From contig JACCGJ010003446.1 of assembly GCA_013407085.1 (NCBI GenBank), forward strand, positions 1 through 64,000: a stretch of DNA of 64,000 bases, given 5' to 3'. This DNA comes from Atriophallophorus winterbourni. Lineage: Eukaryota; Platyhelminthes; Trematoda; Plagiorchiida; Microphallidae. The translations under genes and the position numbers were made by a program. The notes under the pieces are model-generated. The model saw only the letters and a program-made list of their open reading frames with translations, had not been told where the DNA came from and made no database searches. Below are positions 46,801-56,089 of the stretch, in pieces (the first letter of the stretch is position 1; every line of letters starts with the position of its first letter).

Positions 46801-48424
46801 TACGAGGAATTAATGCAGAAAAATAAACTGTGACGGAACGGAGAAAAAGATGGTATTAATTTGTCGAAATTTCATTCAAAAAAGGGGCGTTGGAAAATTA
46901 TATTGAAATTATAACCAATAAGCTGACCGTGATTAGGCACCAGTATTCGAATAATTTGGAGACGTTTTCAGCTGGGTGAAACAGGAAGAACTCCCGCCAT
47001 TGATTATAATCCATTGTGAGACTTCCTGTCTGGTCGACACGCCGAAGTAATCTATTCGCTTCTTCATTGCTGAGTTCGATACCGAATCGGTGAAAAGTTT
47101 CCTTTATATCCTCAGAAGTGACGTACCCTATAGAATCGAATAATAGGAATGATGTAATATTAATAAAGCAAGAATGGAACAATTTCCAAATAAATAAAAA
47201 AATAAAAAATCATATAACAATATTCACGGCCGCATAGATATTTAGTGATATATAAATTGTGTTCGCAGTAAAATGGAAATGTTCAAAATTCGTTACAAAA
47301 CTATAATGATGTGCTAAGCTAAGCATATGCAATAAATTCTTGACGCATTGCACGGATGCGCAACGGTGTTGTATGGTATGGTATGAAAGCACAAGCCTGA
47401 TCCAGGCAAAGTGCCGCACAGTCAGAGACTGCACGTGGGTGATATTACTGTCAGGTTGCCCAGGCCTAGACAGATATGAGAAATAGAGAATAAAGATGGT
47501 AGTGAGACTCCAGCGTGTTTCAGCACGCAGCTCACTACCAGTGGCCAATCAATTTAGCAAGGTGACAGCCGCACAGCACAGTACTATACGGTTGCAGATC
47601 CGTGCATAACGGTGTTGTACTTGTGTTACGCTTAAGCGATACTATGCTGAATTGATTTTCATGAATACTAAGCCGTATGCGAAAACATTAAAAACACACT
47701 CTCATTGTCTCCTTAATCCTGTCTAGATATGAGCAACTAAAACTTGAACGTGACGGTATAATGGGACACGAGCACGTGTGACTGTGCTGCACTTTACCGG
47801 GAACGAGATTTCTGTTTTCATACATTTAGCAGTTACTCAACTTTTTCGAGCACCCAATCTAATTTCACTATGATATAAAAGTTGATGTCAATAATTAACA
47901 ATTTTAGAGCAAACACATTATGGGGTGGCCGGCGTTATGTATTTCAAGGATATGTTTGTCAACACAGGTTTGCAACAAAGCACAGAAAAAGCATTTGTTT
48001 CGAAATTTTGGGTCATTATTTTGATGATATATGTAGGAACGGGAGTGGAACACAACCCAGAAACAATAAAATGCGTAAAAATTAATATCACTAACCAGTT
48101 TTTTTCGAGTCCAAATGATCAAAAGCCACAGAAAGACGCTTATCATGCTCAAGAACGTAATTCATGAATTCACAGAAGGTGATTTCTTGAGTTGAATTGC
48201 TATTGCATCGGCTCATAAAACTCTAATAGTCTGAAATGCGGAAATAAACGAAATACCTCTGCGATTTGAGAGTGTATCTCGTTTCGCGATTCACCATGAT
48301 GTTTTTTTAAAAGCCGGAGAATATCCGAACTAGAAATTCGGCCATCTTCGTTAATATCAATTCGGTGAAATAACTGCTTTAGTTCATGCTCATCGATGTT
48401 GCGATCCGGCCTGTTTAAAACCAT
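34891..48424 (-). CDS. SLC25A24-like: calcium-binding mitochondrial carrier, SCaMC / SLC25A24 type (spliced)
   Basis: Host gene on the minus strand. Members of this family are ATP-Mg/phosphate carriers of the inner mitochondrial membrane with an N-terminal EF-hand domain facing the intermembrane space. Exons (5' to 3'): 48424-48257, 48222-48096, 47127-46928, 45857-45656, 43317-43067, 39587-39420, 35207-34892, with stop TGA at 34894-34892. Coding length is about 1,430 nt (about 476 residues), close to vertebrate SCaMC. All junction phases agree except between the last two exons. Carrier signatures: PIDRLK (repeat 1), PLEVLK (repeat 2), and PASLIR (repeat 3, matching the family's non-acidic third motif). 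The start is uncertain: ATG 48424 is possible, but an AG at about 48410 could be an acceptor for an upstream exon. Confidence 0.85.
34892..35207 (-). CDS. carrier last exon: repeat 3 and stop
   Basis: Encodes [33 protein letters not shown] and [20 protein letters not shown], ending GPLGSG and stop. The best acceptor CGCAG|CCTC leaves one extra base, whereas the preceding exon ends in phase 0. A short exon of 3n+2 bases (about 7-11 residues) between 35208 and 39419, or a different acceptor, is needed. The in-frame sequence upstream contains ALKN, like the family's LLK linker, hinting at an alternative boundary near 35255-35268. Confidence 0.85.
35310..35525 (+). repeat. dispersed SINE-like repeat, family R1
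   Basis: About 210 bp with CAAGCCTGATCCAGGCAAAG, a TCAGAGACTGCACGTGGGCT block, GTGAGACTCCAGCCTGTTTC and the end CAATTTAGCACGGTG. The same unit occurs at 40040-40235 and 47370-47565 (plus) and 36560-36750 (minus), with partial copies at 39120-39230 (plus) and 43915-44000 and 47760-47825 (minus). On the minus strand it gives long spurious frames. It has no coding role that I can see. Confidence 0.8.
35526..39119. other. carrier intron, no other gene recognised
   Basis: Apart from the R1 copy at 36560-36750, the interval holds no recognised element. A missing short carrier exon may lie here. About 40 bp at 37720-37760 (TACATCCATGTTCGACATCG) recurs at 31686. Confidence 0.4.
36560..36750 (-). repeat. 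SINE-like repeat R1, inverted copy
   Basis: Reverse complement of the R1 unit: begins GTGCTAAATTGATTGG, contains GAAACACGCTGGAGTCTCAC and ends TGGATCAGGCTTGTGCTTTC. Confidence 0.8.
39120..39230 (+). repeat. SINE-like repeat R1, degenerate partial copy
   Basis: Diverged copy starting GAAGCACAAGCCTGTATCCA and reaching AGCCCAGGTCCAGATAGATA. It lies close to carrier exon 6. Confidence 0.6.
39420..39587 (-). CDS. carrier exon 6: repeat 2
   Basis: 168 bp, phase 0 at both ends, encoding [14 protein letters not shown], then [19 protein letters not shown] and [17 protein letters not shown], a strong match to SCaMC repeat 2. The acceptor is GTGTAG|GT; the donor is GAG|GTAATT. The region was not apparent from the longest frame because that frame runs out of register. 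Confidence 0.9.
40040..40235 (+). repeat. SINE-like repeat R1
   Basis: Near-complete copy including GTGCCGGACAGTCATAGACT, CCCAGGCCTAGACAGATATG and GTGAGACTCCAGCCTGTTTC. It ends at CAATTTAGCACGGTG. Confidence 0.8.
40723..40765 (+). ncRNA. degenerate hammerhead motif
   Basis: Core changed to CTCATGG, and CGAAAC to CAAAAC. Helix III palindrome ACCGGT and cleavage-site C are kept. Not expected to cleave. Confidence 0.7.
40935..40977 (+). ncRNA. hammerhead ribozyme, core intact, weaker helices
   Basis: CTGATGA at 40942-40948 and GAAAC are kept, with ATGC/GCAC helix II (one mismatch). Helix III is ACGTGT and the cleavage-site base is C. Helix I (CGCTAT with GTGCGG) has two mismatches, so activity is doubtful. 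Confidence 0.7.
41138..41179 (+). ncRNA. hammerhead ribozyme, all core positions intact
   Basis: Helix I strands CCCTAC (41138-41143) and GTGGGG (41174-41179) pair fully with one G-U. Conserved core CTGATGA (41144-41150). Helix II GTGC/GCAC with loop AAACA. Conserved GAAA (41164-41167). Helix III is only ACC/GGT with no loop, forming the palindrome ACCGGT. The cleavage-site nucleotide is C41173 (GGTC). A loopless three-pair helix III is the known form in schistosome and newt satellite hammerheads, which favours cleavage when two copies pair. Predicted from sequence only. Confidence 0.9.
41930..42500 (+). mobile_element. RTE-like non-LTR fragment (plus)
   Basis: In shifting frames: [15 protein letters not shown], then [13 protein letters not shown], then [20 protein letters not shown]. 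These correspond to the region after the polymerase in RTE-like elements of flatworms (LGSxISxGG, LLYxCETWPxR, RLRWLGHVLRM). The same family is on the minus strand at 44253-45320. Dead remnant in a carrier intron. Confidence 0.65.
43067..43317 (-). CDS. carrier exon 5: repeats 1-2
   Basis: Encodes [39 protein letters not shown] and [18 protein letters not shown]. The acceptor is TTTTTCAG|CT. The donor is GAG|GCAAGT, a GC-AG intron that otherwise matches consensus. The next exon begins VLKTRM, completing PLEVLK. Confidence 0.9.
43915..44000 (-). repeat. SINE-like repeat R1, partial inverted copy
   Basis: Contains CTTAGTCCACGCGCAGTCTC and TAGCCTGGATCCAGGGTTGT, equivalent to the first half of the R1 unit read in reverse. 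Confidence 0.6.
44253..45320 (-). mobile_element. RTE-like non-LTR retrotransposon, RT and C-terminal part (minus)
   Basis: Minus strand from 45285 down: [20 protein letters not shown] (finger/palm block with the first catalytic aspartate region FDS), [39 protein letters not shown] (usually RQGCPLSPFLFN), then [10 protein letters not shown] in place of the catalytic YADD. After a frame change come [17 protein letters not shown] text, [17 protein letters not shown] and [19 protein letters not shown] to 44253. Broken and with a mutated active site. It lies in the intron between carrier exons 4 and 5, on the same strand as the gene. Confidence 0.8.
45656..45857 (-). CDS. carrier exon 4: linker and first transmembrane helix
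   Basis: Encodes a short serine/threonine-rich linker and then [35 protein letters not shown]. This is the first carrier repeat with signature P-I-D-R-L-K. The acceptor is CAATAG|CTC; the donor GAGG|GTGCGT is phase 1. Confidence 0.85.
46928..47127 (-). CDS. carrier exon 3: EF-hands 3-4
   Basis: Encodes [19 protein letters not shown] and [20 protein letters not shown], a clear match to the family's EF-4 and the FLFxP segment. The acceptor is CTATAG|GG; the donor ACG|GTCAGC is weak but keeps frame and alignment. The EF-4 loop ([12 protein letters not shown]) ends in glutamine instead of glutamate. Confidence 0.85.
47370..47565 (+). repeat. SINE-like repeat R1
   Basis: Near-complete copy, preceded by GGTATGGTATG. 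It is similar to 40040-40235 along the whole unit and lies in the carrier intron between exons 2 and 3. Confidence 0.8.
48096..48222 (-). CDS. carrier exon 2: EF-hand 2 (degenerate) and start of EF-hand 3
   Basis: Contains [17 protein letters not shown] and [12 protein letters not shown], aligning with the family's LDFEEFMxYLxxHEKKxxLAF. The EF-2 loop reads [12 protein letters not shown], lacking the first aspartate and the glycine. The donor is ACTG|GTTAGT, phase 1. Confidence 0.82.
48223..48256 (-). other. 34-bp micro-intron
   Basis: Starts GTATTT and ends ATTAG. Removing it joins IAE to SFMSRC in frame; retaining it leads to a stop after 18 codons. Introns of this size near gene starts are known in schistosomes. 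Confidence 0.75.
48257..48424 (-). CDS. carrier exon 1: EF-hand 1
   Basis: Encodes [19 protein letters not shown] and onward; loop [12 protein letters not shown] has acidic or oxygen ligands at positions 1, 3, 5 and 12 and glycine at 6, so it is a plausible calcium site. The donor is GAG|GTATTT (48256 downward), phase 0. Confidence 0.82.
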
Positions 48425-48559
48425 ATCATGATTTAATAAGCCGCTAATATATGACCTTGAGTGTTAGGCCAATTCAAGGTTTATCAAGTAAAATGCGACT
48501 GAACTAATTTAATAATCTGAGAAAATTAATTGATGGAAATAAAATTGCAAAATTAAAAA

Positions 48560-49215
48560 TGCGAATATTATGCGATGATGCTATAAACAGAATAATTAAT
48601 AAAGCTCATTTGCATGCAATTCCATTACACACACCCACGATCGGGTTCGTGTTGTTGGCACTCATCAGGTCGGAGAATAGGCAGCGCTACCACGATGCTC
48701 TGAGAGGTTCATTTGCGACCATTACCCCACTAATGTTCCACACACTATTCTCTGCGTATATCCGTTCTCGGTTAGAATATAGGCTACCCGTTGCATTTTC
48801 TCGGTCTAAAGGCGAATGCGACTCCCTAGGGGACTACATAAGAGGGGGGCTAAAATGGTTCGTCGAAAGCGCCACCTCGCGTGCAAGGATAGAAGTAGCT
48901 TACTAAAACTTAGAACCCTGGATCTTTGAATAGAAAGGTTTGACCTGCTCCTGACACGCGTAATCTTCGCGGTCAATATGGATAAGAGTTCCACCGGTAC
49001 TTCCTATTAGTAGGTGAGTCGAGGGATTGTGGCATGACCTTAAGTTGCAGAAGCCTACAAGGCTAAGGCTGAGTAATGCGAGCACGCTGGTGAACACTCG
49101 GAACTCTCTACTGATGTGGCTACTGTCTCTACCATCATAACAGCTATTCTAAAGCGCGTTGGATAAGCATTTGTGAAGACGGATGGACCAGAATCCGGAG
49201 TGATTTAATTGTGTT
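48560..49215 (+). mobile_element. CR1-like non-LTR fragment (RT thumb to C-terminus)
   Basis: From about 48690: GSFATITPLMFHTLFSAYIR and SRLEYRLPVAFSRSKGECDS (family pattern RxFxxITPxxFxxLYxxYVRPxLEY), then in later frames to 49180 an LRLSNASTLVNTRNSLL-like block and ALDKHL near the end, the usual NxLP...FKxxLD finish. Contains several shifts. Its start overlaps a minus-strand hammerhead monomer remnant (48600-48672). Confidence 0.65.
48634..48675 (-). ncRNA. degenerate hammerhead monomer, minus strand
   Basis: On the minus strand CTGATGAGTGC (core at 48668-48662) is kept, followed by CAACAACACGAACC. GAAA is changed to GAAC. The downstream part of the monomer (TGTGTGTAATGGAATTGCAT) runs to 48602. 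Confidence 0.65.
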
Positions 49216-49365
49216 CATCTACTCTCAGTGCTTGCCTTGTCATGAGAAGTCAAGCATGTTTATTGCAGTGATGAAGCTTTAACGGGATTTTATCATTTTT
49301 GCTTTCGATTAAGAAGAAGAAGATACAGAGGTAGGGGCAATAGATGTGCCTCACATTCGCATGAT

Positions 49366-49640
49366 TTATACATGTTCTACGGCATTTACAATGACTAACC
49401 GGTCTACTTCTGGAAGAACAATCTCTCCAACACCGCTAAGATGATTGGCGAATCTCGTTCGATCGGCGTGCGTTGCACGCCAGCAGCGAGATCTGCGTTC
49501 AGCAGCCAAGAGAATTATGTGCTCGTCCCCACATTGCAGACAACATTGTACACAATGCCTCCTATATGAGCGGTTAAGCGCAAGTTCTTTCCGACTAGCG
49601 TGTTGACAGCCATGATCATTCATCTCTACAAAAGCTCATT
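49366..49640 (-). mobile_element. non-LTR ORF2 C-terminal fragment, same family as 31168-31640
   Basis: Encodes LALNRSYRRHCVQCCLQCGD and IILLAAERRSRCWRA, the LAxDRxxWR...LLAAERRSRR block also found near 31450-31560. Only the extreme C-terminus remains. Confidence 0.6.
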
Positions 49641-50130
49641 TGAATGCATCTCCAGTACACACCACACAAGCGCAACTCTTTTATCATTCATCTGTGTTTT
49701 ACAAACGGTGAGTGCGCTCTCCCAATAGTAGAGTAACTGATTCCAACTCACCTTAAAGTAGATCTTTCGGAATACGACCATTTTGCAATGTATTGTGGTG
49801 CTCACATCCCCATTCCTCACACACCATCACCGGTTTCTGGCTGTTTGCCGTCATCAGGTGGAAACAGTAAGATCAGGTTCATTGAGACTTGAGACAGTGG
49901 AAAATCGGAAAACGAAGTTAAAATTGTATGCCACTGTAATTTATGGTTCTTAAAAAGAACCACCATGTTTAAATACAGAATCACGAAGTGATTCCTGCTC
50001 AAGTGCATGAGGCGCATATAAAAGACCAATGTATTGTGGTGCTCAAATTCCTATCCCTTACATACCACTTCCGGTTTCTCGTTGTTTGCCGTCTCCAGGT
50101 AGGGAGAGTAAGATCAGTTTCAGTGATTCT
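49625..50130 (-). repeat. two to three degenerate hammerhead monomers, minus strand
   Basis: Monomer 1: on the minus strand CTGATGA (49857-49851), GGC/GCC helix II, GAAAC, then ACCGGTG; the base after ACCGGT is G, which does not support cleavage. Monomer 2: core changed to CTGGAGA (50098-50092) with GAAACCGGA. A further 3' monomer piece (49630-49670, CAAATGAGC in reverse) lacks the ribozyme. The spacing of the two cores is about 241 bp. Confidence 0.6.
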
Positions 50131-50720
50131 CCAACATTGGAAAGGCAGTAAACCTTTCCATTCTGTAGACTTGTCGAAGCCACTGCAAACTGCGCTGACG
50201 TATTAGGGTGTACATTTTCTGTAGGAAAGCCTTTGAAAGCACTTCAGCATTAGTCAATTCGTCCATTCACGATATGCTCAAGATACAACGAATGCTCCGT
50301 ATATGGAAAGCATTCATCTTTTTTTCGTGTTTTGCATGGATGGTCCAGGTTTCATTGCCGTACTGTTAGGTATTTACTACACACGCACTGTATACCATCA
50401 ACTTTGTCTTTATATTTAATTTGTGTTTGTGTCTGAGAGGAATATTCAATCTCGACAAAATGAAGGCTGCTCTGCCAACATGCTTATCAATCTCAGTGTA
50501 TCGCAAAAAAGGTTCCAGCAATTGTTGAACCTAGAATTTGAAATGATGTAGTGGTTCAAGTCGACAGTTTTCCACAGTGATAATTGGAGGCGATGCAATT
50601 TGCCTACTAAGAACATTGGTATTGCTCATGCTGATGGTTAAATCAAAGTCTTTGTATGCTCAATAAAAAACTGTTCGTTAGAGACTGTAGGTTTTCTTCG
50701 CAATAATGGCTGCATCTTTG
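50131..50720. other. no gene recognised
   Basis: No family motif was found in any frame. Confidence 0.35.
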
Positions 50721-51620
50721 GCAAACACCAAGATAAGCACAAAGTAAAGTATCAACCTAATTATCGACGTGTTACTGATAACCAAAATTGGGAAATGTGC
50801 GTCATGCGTCAGACTGCACTCACGCCACACTTGCCGATTCTTGTAAGCCAGATGTCACAAGTGCGGAAAACTGGTCATATCCAATCCGTTTGTCGAGCTC
50901 CTAAAACGTATTGGACTGATTTCGAAAACGCTCAGGTTTGTGGTGGTAAACCTAGTCAAGATAAAGTAATAAATAAGACTGGGCAACTAGGAGTGTTACC
51001 ACTAACAGTTTATAGTCGAAACACAATGCGGAAGTATCGTTTCATCGTGGTAATGAATTCCGACCGAGCTCTGGTATCGTGTTTGGCAATATCGGTAAAT
51101 GCATGGTAAAAATAATGGACCTTGATGATGGCTTAATGCATCGCCATCATGTGGATCAAATCACCTACAGAGATACAGATAAATCTGAAGATGTTGAAAC
51201 GGAAAGACTGTTAACAAGATCAGAATGTTTGATGAACAAGCCGTAGTAGGATTATAAAAACCCAAGATCATTCGCAAACTGCGGTGGATGTGATAATTGT
51301 TCGATTAACCATCAATGATACTCAATCATTCATCATCATTCATCCAATAATAATCAATAATACTTTTATTCAAGTTCTCATTATAAAACCTACATTTATC
51401 ATTACATACTGTGATTCAAGTGAGCGTGGTTTGTTCTCACTTACATTCTTGATTTGGTTATTCAATTCAATACAATACAATTCATCACAGAAATATAAAA
51501 AAATTAATACAATAGTGTCCTCTTCTCGAGCACAACGGGATTTGGTCAATGTCTTATCCCGACTCGTTAAGACGATTGTCTCAATGAAGCTGTTGTAAAT
51601 AATTTTGTTGTTTATAAATC
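50720..51620 (+). mobile_element. Ty3/Gypsy internal-deletion fragment (gag zinc knuckle joined to integrase tail)
   Basis: At about 50847-50898, in one frame, CHKCGKTGHIQSVC is a canonical CX2CX4HX4C nucleocapsid knuckle, preceded by a CRF-type partner. Only about 180 bp later comes the integrase C-terminal end: FGNIGKCMVKIMDLDDG and HRHHVDQITYR (about 51080-51170). Protease, reverse transcriptase and integrase core are missing. A possible LTR starts TGTGATAATTG at about 51288, preceded by a purine-rich GCGGTGGA. I could not find the matching 5' LTR. Confidence 0.6.
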
Positions 51621-53099
51621 GTCCATCATGATCCATTCATCACGATCACCTTCTATGACCGATTACACTCAAATGTCTTTGCATTATAAATACACGATCT
51701 GTCCCAAACATATTCGAATCGATTGTACACCTTGATCCTCTATTTCTTTGGTAAGCTTATGACTACTATGCAAGAGACTGCAATCCATAATAAATATGTA
51801 TCTCAACTAATTCGCAGCGGAGATGCTCAGAAAACGCGCCTAGGTAAACCGTCTACACTGCAAGTACATATATAAACAGCCTCACAATTTAGATTGTCCC
51901 TCAGATTACAATCACACGCCAAGAGGCTTTTCTACCGTAGTCCAATTTAGGTTTGGTGTACCTGGTGTCTAGGTGAAAGAAAGTGATTTTCTAAACGGCA
52001 GCAAAATATATACATATATATATCGTGGTTTATCTTACGAACCATATTTATCAGTGTCATTCAAGTATAACATTGTTTACGACAACACCACTATTTCAAG
52101 ACTAACTAAAACTAAATCTACTGTCTCCATCTGATATCGACAAACGACCGGAAACCGGTTGCTCAGTGTATGTTCTGATGATGTGAGTTCCAACATACAC
52201 CAGAAACTATAAGTAATTTCCCTTGCGTGAATGAGTTCTAAGGTCACATTGCAATACGGACAAAAAAGTGGTTTTCTCACAGCCACCGTATTTAAACGCT
52301 ACTTTTTAAATTCTGGCTCTTTATCGTCATCTGGTAGAGACAATATTACTAGTTTAAGTGAGCCTCGAAGAGATAAAAAGATGTTATACTTTCACGCACC
52401 TGTTACAACCAACTACAACTTTCAATTTCGTTAAGTTTCTTGGTCCAAAGTTTAATACGTTCAAATTTTTTATTGTATTGTTGTGCTCATATCAACGCAA
52501 TTACACACCACAATTGATTTTTGACTGCAAGATTTTACACAAATGCACATACGAAGTGATTTCACGTTGACCTTTAAATTACAACAAACTAAAGTATTAC
52601 CTTCTAGAACAATCATTAAAACAAGTTACATTATTTCGTGCACACGACTATTGACGGCTTTGGTAATGTAAGTTACACGGATGGCCACCGTTAACGTTTC
52701 TGCGGTCGAAACTGTTTTAAGTTAAGCTTCTTGCCGTTTCACATCATCCTCTCGGAATCTATTGCAGATTTAGCGTCGACGTTCAATCCATAGATATCAC
52801 ACAGCGCATTATACGACTGTGCCTATTAAACTATAATATATTTAAATGCTTTTGCTTTGTATACCATGATTCAATAGTTATTGTTGATCTGATTGCTTTT
52901 GTACAATTAACAGTTTTAGAACATGATACGGATATAAAAATTAATATTGTAACGTAATAGTTGGTTCCTAAGATATTGGTTACGCTCGGCTTCTGACATA
53001 CAAGCTTAGTCAGAACAATGGATTCCGTAAGCAGGGAAATCAGGGTTACGTTGCTTTAACCTGACAAATCATAAGATTGGGCGCGTATTGACTCGTGGT
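51621..53099. other. no gene recognised; PLE-flank repeat and hammerhead relic
   Basis: At 51655-51735 is the short repeat that follows PLE 3' ends. At about 52060-52200 is a diverged plus-strand hammerhead monomer, listed separately. A short (TA) tract lies near 52008-52025. No coding sequence was recognised. Confidence 0.45.
52124..52166 (+). ncRNA. degenerate hammerhead motif
   Basis: CTGATATCGACAAACGACCG followed by GAAACCGGTTG. GAAA and the ACCGGT palindrome are kept but CTGATGA has become CTGATAT. Confidence 0.5.
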
Positions 53100-53243
53100 A
53101 ACTATACAACTTGACTATACTTGACATTACATGTTTATTTTATACCTATTTCCTGAACGTATATTTACTATGATATGGTAATTGTGAAGCTATGTGCTTT
53201 TTGTGACCATAAATTCTTGAATCTTGAATCTTGAAAAAAGTTA
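53100..53243 (+). repeat. CR1-like 3' tail
   Basis: Plus-strand counterpart of 6370-6470, ending TTCTTGAATCTTGAATCTTG with the TTGAATC heptamer repeat. Only the last part of the element is recognisable. Confidence 0.65.
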
Positions 53244-53394
53244 GATAGGTGAGATTTAGATACAAAAAATCCACACACTTTAACATGCTATGCAATCCCT
53301 TATTTGTTTTACTTATGTACAGGTGTGTTGGACATTCGCTGACAGATTACCTTGATTGCGTAATCCGTGCGCACACTAGTTGTTACGCACGTTA

Positions 53395-54305
53395 ATGTTT
53401 GTCCGACGCAGAACTCGATGCCAGATTGTGGAGATATCAGCTCCATCAGCCTTGTTGATCGAATTCTTGATACGGCTGTCTGAAAAACGTTTTACATAGA
53501 TATTTATTCTATATTTATTCTATAGATTTCTTTTATAACCACTGTTTAATGTTAATTCATGAAATCGAAATATTCCATAAACCACATAAGCTTAAAGAAG
53601 ATGATGTTGGTTTCTCGTAAATGTAGTCGGTCACTTCAGCTATCCACTTAGCTTTACTGCTTTCTGTTAACATCCTAAAAACTTCTAGTCTGTTTCGCTT
53701 TATGATGACGAATGTATTGTCGACATAGTGCACCATATCTTTGGTTTTAACTCTTCGTTTCTCAAAGCTATCTCTTCGAAGTGCTCAATGAACATGGGTG
53801 AGCCCATCGCTAAACCATTGTTTTGCTTGTATAGCTGTCCATCAAATGAGAAGTGGTTCATATCTATACAAATTGCTACACCGTTGATGATTTGTTGTAC
53901 ACTCAAGTTGGTACGATCCTTCAAGGTCATATTTGAGTTGAGTGATTTCCTCACTAATTTTAAAGCGCTTATCGTGTCAACATTCGTGAACAAGGAGCTT
54001 ACGTCAAAACTAACCATCATCTCATCCTCCCCAATTGTTACGGTACTTAGGCGACGAACAAATTCAAACGAGTTCTTAATAAAAGAATTCGTGTTACCAA
54101 CCAATGGTTTCAAAAGCTGAGCAAGGTGCTTAGCCAATATGTGTATTGGGGATCCAATACCGTTTACAATGGGCCTTAAGGGGATGCCTACCTTATGTAT
54201 GTTCGGAAGTCCATAGAACCTGGGCGTCTGAGCAGATTTAGGGTAGAGCATGAACCATAATCTTTGACCAAGGTTTTCCTTGATTCCTCGCAGGTATCTT
54301 TAAAC
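53395..54305 (-). mobile_element. Penelope-like element, RT fragment, copy D
   Basis: The minus-strand frame 54251-53700 (183 codons) is the best preserved PLE piece: FYGLPNIHKVGIPLRPIVNG, GSPIHILAKHLAQLLKPLVG, MMVSFDVSSLFTNVD and NNGLAMGSPMFIEHFEEIAL. At its end the catalytic block appears in the neighbouring frame as HYVDNTFVI, with asparagine replacing the second aspartate. The end of the endonuclease region (homologous to 345-400) survives at about 53400-53460, so several hundred bases between are deleted. Confidence 0.85.
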
Positions 54306-56089
54306 AACCCTCTTACGGTTATTCATAATAACATAACATTGAAAAACATACGAAAGTGAATGGTCTGCCATACACCGTAGCAATGTGTACGGAGTTGAAT
54401 TTCAGTCTTTCAGAATGAATAAGACAATGCAAAGTCATCATTCCCATAAGAGCAACCTTGAAACTGAGTTTAAATGGCTGCGGAAATTTCTAAAGCTTTT
54501 GATAAGTTAACCACCATTTACTCCTACAAAAATTGATGCGTTCAGCAATCTGTCTTCTCTTCCTTCGTTGTTGTGCGACTACTTATTTTTTCACTAAGAA
54601 AGAGTTGGAGTAAATGAAGTGCTGTCGAATAAGATTAAAACAACCGGCTTATTCTAAAAATATCTGTACTAGTGTAGTGTTGTCCGTTCACCACGGGATC
54701 TTTGTTTGGGGTAGCGGGTCGGGGATAGAGAGAATCCGCAAATGATTGCTACAGGTCATTTCAGATGGCGAAAATCTGGATTTTTATTTTCATTTCAACA
54801 TTAACCACGTGAAATATGAGTGTGTTTTCGCAATTCACGCAGTGGAAATATTCTGTATACACATCCACATCATGGTCGAACACTAGATTGCTCTAACCAG
54901 AAATTTACATTCTGAATAAGTGGCAGTCTGCAAAAAATGTATGGCAACCAGTTTTGTATCAACCACTGTGTTATGATTTGTAGCCTGGTTTAATTAAAGG
55001 TTCAACACAGAATCATCTGCGATCTTGTATACTCAAAATATTAAATACAGTCGAGAAATTTACCACGAGTGATTTCATCGTTCTTACAAAAATACCCAGT
55101 GAATTGGGTCAAGTCATATCAAATCGTGTTACTCCACGTTTTTCATCCATACTCGACACTAAGTGGATAAATCATCATAACATTTCGCCGGATCGTTTAT
55201 TGAATAAACTGACACCCAGTGTGTTGCTTCCCCTTTTTAAATCCCTAATGAGGTTCTTTAAGCAAGAATAATCGCCTCCCTATGTGGTCATACCATACAA
55301 AGAACTAGGAGGTAGAAAAACCTTTTTTATGTTTTTCATGACCCGTGTATTATTTACGTTCCTAACGCGATTTTTAACAAACCCCTCAGTCAAGATTTTC
55401 CCGACTTGATTGCTTTCCACAATAGTCCGTTATTATCTCGTGTATTATTTTGACTTTATAAATATAAACAAATTCAATGCAAATCCTAGCTAGATAGGTA
55501 AATAATCTCTAATAAATTGTCGATTATCAAAATGCGTTTTGGCTCTTAGATGTTGGAATTTCAATCCGGTTTAGTAGATTGATTTTCGGTTCACCGCTTC
55601 AAAAGACTTGTGTGATATCATATTGCCTATTGATCCATTGTACTTCAAATACAAAATAATGTTCTCTTGAACAATGCACCTTTTATTCCACATAGTTTTA
55701 TTACGTCTATAGAAATTACTTAATTGATTTGCACGTAGTTATTGTTCCGATACGTTTAGCTTGAAAGTATGAAAAGAGCCGCGCGCCACAATAGCATTCC
55801 AACCGCAAAACAGCAAATATAATTAATCTACCAAAAGAAAATTACCATAAATCTCAACATCTGACGCGGGCAATGTACCACTACATACATTTGACGGTGT
55901 TATTATGTGTTCAATATTTTGCTGCTCGTAAGCTAACCTAGTTTAATTACATTTTTCATAAGCTTGAGTCGTAATACATCGGTTTAATCGGTGGCAAATT
56001 ACATATAGACGGTCTCAACACATTTTGAGTCTGACGATATTTGGATTAACAATAACATTTACCATGACATTTTTCCGTGGAACATTTCC
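54306..56089. other. no gene recognised
   Basis: AT-rich, with no frame above 60 codons and no recognised repeat. Confidence 0.45.

Noticed and set aside
47210..47548. 112-codon minus-strand frame (and similar frames at 39932-40216 and 35310-35495)
   Set aside because: These recur because they lie within the R1 repeat. The same spurious protein appears wherever the repeat occurs and is interrupted in other copies.
53728..54120. 130-codon plus-strand frame
   Set aside because: Antisense shadow of the PLE reverse transcriptase frame on the minus strand, which carries the conserved RT motifs.
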